Source of the DNA: Oceanospirillaceae bacterium UBA1126
GTDB lineage: Bacteria > Pseudomonadota > Gammaproteobacteria > Pseudomonadales > Balneatricaceae
Assembly: GCA_002312935.1 (NCBI GenBank)
Contig: DCAT01000005.1
Coordinates: forward strand, 1-7,224
Length of the DNA stretch: 7,224 bases
Direction: 5' to 3'
A program made the translations under genes and the position numbers. Every line of letters starts with the position of its first letter. The stretch's first letter is position 1. The notes under the pieces are model-generated. The model saw only the letters and a list, made by a program, of their open reading frames with translations. It was not told the origin of the DNA and searched no databases. Below are positions 5,065-7,224 of this stretch, in pieces.

Positions 5065-6794
5065 TAACAGCCTAGTTTTGCTTTGATAAAGGCTAAGGCT
5101 CCTTCTAAAGGCATGTCCTCATTCGATTCAGCGCGACGATTACGATATTCCAACGTGCCACTTTCCAAACCGCGGTCTCCAATTACCACACGATGGGGCA
5201 GCCCTATCAGCTCAGCATCGGCAAATTTCACTCCTGGTCGCATTGCTCTGTCGTCCATGATGACGTCGATGCCTGCTGTCTTGAGCTCACTGTAAAGGGT
5301 ATCTGTTGCAGCGCGAACAGCTTCTGATTTTTCATAATTAAGTGGAATAAGTACCACTTCAAAAGGCGCAAGGGCTAGGGGCCACTTAATGCCCTTGTCA
5401 TCAAAGTTCTGTTCAATGCAGGCCGCCACCACGCGGGTGATGCCAATACCATAACAACCCATTTGCATAAATTGAGGTTTGCCGTTTTCGTTTAACACCG
5501 TAGCATTCATTGCCCTTGAATACTTATCGCCCAATTGAAAAATATGGCCTACTTCAATGCCGCGTTTGATTTCAATTTCACCATGGCCACAGGGGCTAGG
5601 GTCACCCGCAACTACGTTGCGAATATCGGCCACATCGCTATAGCTGCAATCGCGCTGCCAATTAATGTTGGTAAAGTGATAGCCCGCCTCGTTTGCACCA
5701 GCAGTAAAGTCACTCATCACCGTAACGGCTCGGTCTGCAATAATAGAAATAGATAAGCCAACTGGCCCTATAGATCCTGGCTGAGTACCTAATTCATCAA
5801 TAATTCGTTGTTCTGGTGCCATAGTTAGTGGCGCAGCGATCATAGGGTGCTTCTCAGCTTTAATGTCATTCATGTTGTGATCGCCACGCAACAATAAGGC
5901 GACTAGGGGGTGATGGCCTTCGTCGTTAGCAGTGCCAAGAACAACAAGTGTCTTAAGGCTTTGATCTTTAGCTAAGCCTAAAAACTCACATACACTATCT
6001 ATGGTTTTTTGGTTCGGAGTATGAACTTTCCCCATAGCCTTGCTTGGCGCTAAGCGCAGTGCAAGAGGCAGCATAGCCTCTGCAGTCTCTACATTGGCAG
6101 CAAAGCTGCTATTAGCATCGTTGCTAAACGCTATATCATCTTCGCCAGATCGCGCCAGTACGTGAAATTCTTGTGAAGCGTCGCCACCTATACTGCCAGA
6201 ATCTGCCCTCACAGCCCGAAAGTTTAAACCTAAGCGAGTGAAAATATTGGTATAGGCAATGTGCATGGAATTATAGGTTTGCTGCAGGGACTCTTGGCCT
6301 AAGTGAAACGAATAAGCGTCCTTCATAATAAATTCGCGTGAACGCATTACGCCAAAGCGAGGTCGTACCTCGTCCCTAAATTTGGTTTGAATTTGATAAA
6401 AGTTCATCGGCAAGCTCTTATAGCTATGAACTTCCTTGCGCACCATGTCGGTAATTACTTCTTCATGTGTAGGGCCTATGCAAAAATCTCTTTGGTGACG
6501 GTCTTTTAAGCGCAAAAGTTCAGGACCATATTGTTGCCAACGACCCGATTCTTGCCACAGTTCGGCAGGTTGAACCGCAGGCATTAATAATTCTTGAGCA
6601 CCTGCCGCATCCAGCTCTTCCCGGACAATACGTTCAACTTTACGAATGCTGCGTAAACCCATAGGCAGCCATGTATAAAGCCCTGAAGCTAAGCGGCGAA
6701 TTAAACCAGCTCGAAGCATAAGTTGATGACTGATAACTTCTGCATCTGCAGGGGTTTCTTTTTGAGTGGCAATTAAAAACTGGCTGGCGCGCAT
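5064..6794 (-). CDS. proS: Prolyl-tRNA synthetase, bacterial type with editing domain
   Basis: A cytoplasmic class II aminoacyl-tRNA synthetase that activates proline with ATP and loads tRNA-Pro. The 576 residues match the usual bacterial form (E. coli 572). Motif 1 falls around 38-72, the proline-binding GPTHEE at 107-112, motif 2 at about 139-163 (FRDEVRPRFGVMRSREFIMKDAYSF region), and motif 3 around GCYGIGITR (446-454) with the conserved C447. The inserted editing domain spans about 223-405; K281 and H373 align by eye with the E. coli residues K279 and H369 needed to clear mischarged alanine, and the GPVGL loop is at 343-347. The anticodon-binding domain runs from about 475 to the end. The ATG at 6794 begins MRASQFLIATQKE, the normal start. 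Its Shine-Dalgarno is weak (GGA, 11 bases upstream). It leads an operon with arsC and the DUF2069 gene. Confidence 0.97.
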   Translation of the reverse strand: MRASQFLIATQKETPADAEVISHQLMLRAGLIRRLASGLYTWLPMGLRSIRKVERIVREELDAAGAQELLMPAVQPAELWQESGRWQQYGPELLRLKDRHQRDFCIGPTHEEVITDMVRKEVHSYKSLPMNFYQIQTKFRDEVRPRFGVMRSREFIMKDAYSFHLGQESLQQTYNSMHIAYTNIFTRLGLNFRAVRADSGSIGGDASQEFHVLARSGEDDIAFSNDANSSFAANVETAEAMLPLALRLAPSKAMGKVHTPNQKTIDSVCEFLGLAKDQSLKTLVVLGTANDEGHHPLVALLLRGDHNMNDIKAEKHPMIAAPLTMAPEQRIIDELGTQPGSIGPVGLSISIIADRAVTVMSDFTAGANEAGYHFTNINWQRDCSYSDVADIRNVVAGDPSPCGHGEIEIKRGIEVGHIFQLGDKYSRAMNATVLNENGKPQFMQMGCYGIGITRVVAACIEQNFDDKGIKWPLALAPFEVVLIPLNYEKSEAVRAATDTLYSELKTAGIDVIMDDRAMRPGVKFADAELIGLPHRVVIGDRGLESGTLEYRNRRAESNEDMPLEGALAFIKAKLGC

Positions 6795-6834
6795 GGGGTA
6801 ATGAATCCAATAGAAACGAAAAATGTAAGCCGCT

Positions 6835-6863
6835 ATTGTATGTTGCCATGGCGTTGGGATAAA
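6835..6863 (-). promoter_or_regulatory. Weak candidate proS promoter
   Basis: On the - strand TACAAT (6835-6840) matches the -10 consensus at five of six positions. The hexamer 17 bases upstream, TTTATC (6858-6863), matches TTGACA at only three. It would start transcription near 6828, with a leader of about 33 bases. The spacer contains the palindrome GCCATGGC (6845-6852). I saw no T-box, as expected in this group. Confidence 0.3.
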
Positions 6864-6936
6864 TGCCTTTCACAGCTAAATTAGTAATAAATAGGCAATA
6901 CTTGCTTTAATGGGTGATAAAGGTGTATTTTCTTCT

Positions 6937-6965
6937 GCCTCTGAGGCGGTGGAATGGGGTATAAT
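6937..6965 (+). promoter_or_regulatory. Candidate promoter of the FmdB-family gene with a dyad at -35
   Basis: A perfect TATAAT (6960-6965) stands 33 bases before the ATG, predicting a short leader from about 6972. No TTGACA-like hexamer is present at 16-18 bases spacing. That position holds an 11-base inverted repeat, GCCTC-T-GAGGC (6937-6947). Either the -10 works without a good -35, or the dyad is a regulator site. The -10 call is reasonable; the operator idea is speculative. Confidence 0.45.
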
Positions 6966-6998
6966 TTCCGGCTTTTAGATGTTCGGCTGGAGTAGACA

Positions 6999-7224
6999 AT
7001 GCCTATCTATGAATACCTCTGCCAAGGATGTGGTTTTGGTAAGGACGTATTGCAAAAATTAAGCGATGCGCCTTTAACAGATTGCCCTCAATGTGGTGAA
7101 GATCAGTATCGTAAACAAATTTCTGCAGCCGGCTTTAGGCTTAAGGGTCAAGGTTGGTATGAAACAGATTTTAAAACTGGTGCCAAAAAGAATTTAGCGG
7201 GTGATACAAAAAGCTCAAGTGATA
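6999..7224 (+). CDS. FmdB-family zinc-ribbon protein (partial, 3' end beyond window)
   Basis: The first 75 codons of a small zinc-ribbon protein, cut by the window end and too near the edge to be a complete frame. It begins MPIYEYLC, the hallmark of the FmdB (CxxC_CxxC_SSSS) family, with C8-x2-C11 and C29-x2-C32 forming the zinc knuckle and SDAPLTDCPQCG highly typical. GWYETDF (residues 53-59) follows, then a Lys/Gly/Ser-rich tail ending in SSSD, which matches the family's serine-rich C-terminus. The function is unknown; the name comes from a putative regulator of formamidase genes. In many gammaproteobacteria this gene directly precedes aspS, so aspS may lie just outside the window. A good GGAG Shine-Dalgarno (6989-6992) sits six bases before the ATG. 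It is transcribed away from proS. Confidence 0.92.
   Translation, partial: MPIYEYLCQGCGFGKDVLQKLSDAPLTDCPQCGEDQYRKQISAAGFRLKGQGWYETDFKTGAKKNLAGDTKSSSD

Noticed and set aside
5083..5756. Short + strand open frames opposite proS (5083-5295 and 5535-5756)
   Set aside because: Antisense to motif-bearing parts of proS; composition reflects the opposite gene.
6640..6873. 77-codon - strand frame overlapping the start of proS
   Set aside because: Runs in a different frame across the proS start, without motifs; it only reflects open sequence at the gene border.

Overview
The window reads as an ordinary, gene-dense stretch of a gammaproteobacterial chromosome. The gene content, the presence of ScpAB condensin partners instead of MukBEF, the bacterial-type ProS with an inserted editing domain, and the start of a gene beginning MPIYEY (a family usually next to aspS) point to a marine or environmental member of the Pseudomonadales/Cellvibrionales side of the class. 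That placement is inferred from family resemblance and not from any database search. Base composition is moderate to AT-leaning. I see no insertion sequence, phage gene, CRISPR array, tRNA or rRNA.

Left block (1-3265, + strand): a compact operon of RNase AM (rnm), scpA, scpB and rluB. rnm and scpA are separated by one base, with scpA read from a GTG. scpA and scpB share an ATGA overlap. rluB follows after 42 bases and has its own good sigma70-type promoter at the scpB/rluB border. A perfect 14+14 palindrome followed by a T-run closes the block. The genes join rRNA processing (rnm), chromosome segregation (scpA, scpB) and rRNA modification (rluB).

Middle and right block (3280-6794, - strand): fieF, a divalent metal efflux pump, converges on rluB. 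Upstream of it lies the proS-arsC-DUF2069 operon, whose genes are joined by two successive one-base TAATG stop/start overlaps and which ends in a rho-independent terminator at 4275-4303. proS charges tRNA-Pro, arsC is a small thioredoxin-fold ArsC/YfgD-type reductase, and the last gene is a four-helix membrane protein of unknown function.

Right edge (6795-7224): a 204-base divergent intergenic region carries the proS and fmdB-type promoters. Then comes the first 75 codons of an FmdB-family zinc-ribbon protein, cut by the window end.

I found no evidence of a novel system. The points most worth a second look are the translational coupling of arsC and the DUF2069 gene to proS, the direct rnm-scpA junction with a GTG start, and the small dyads near the fieF and fmdB promoters.
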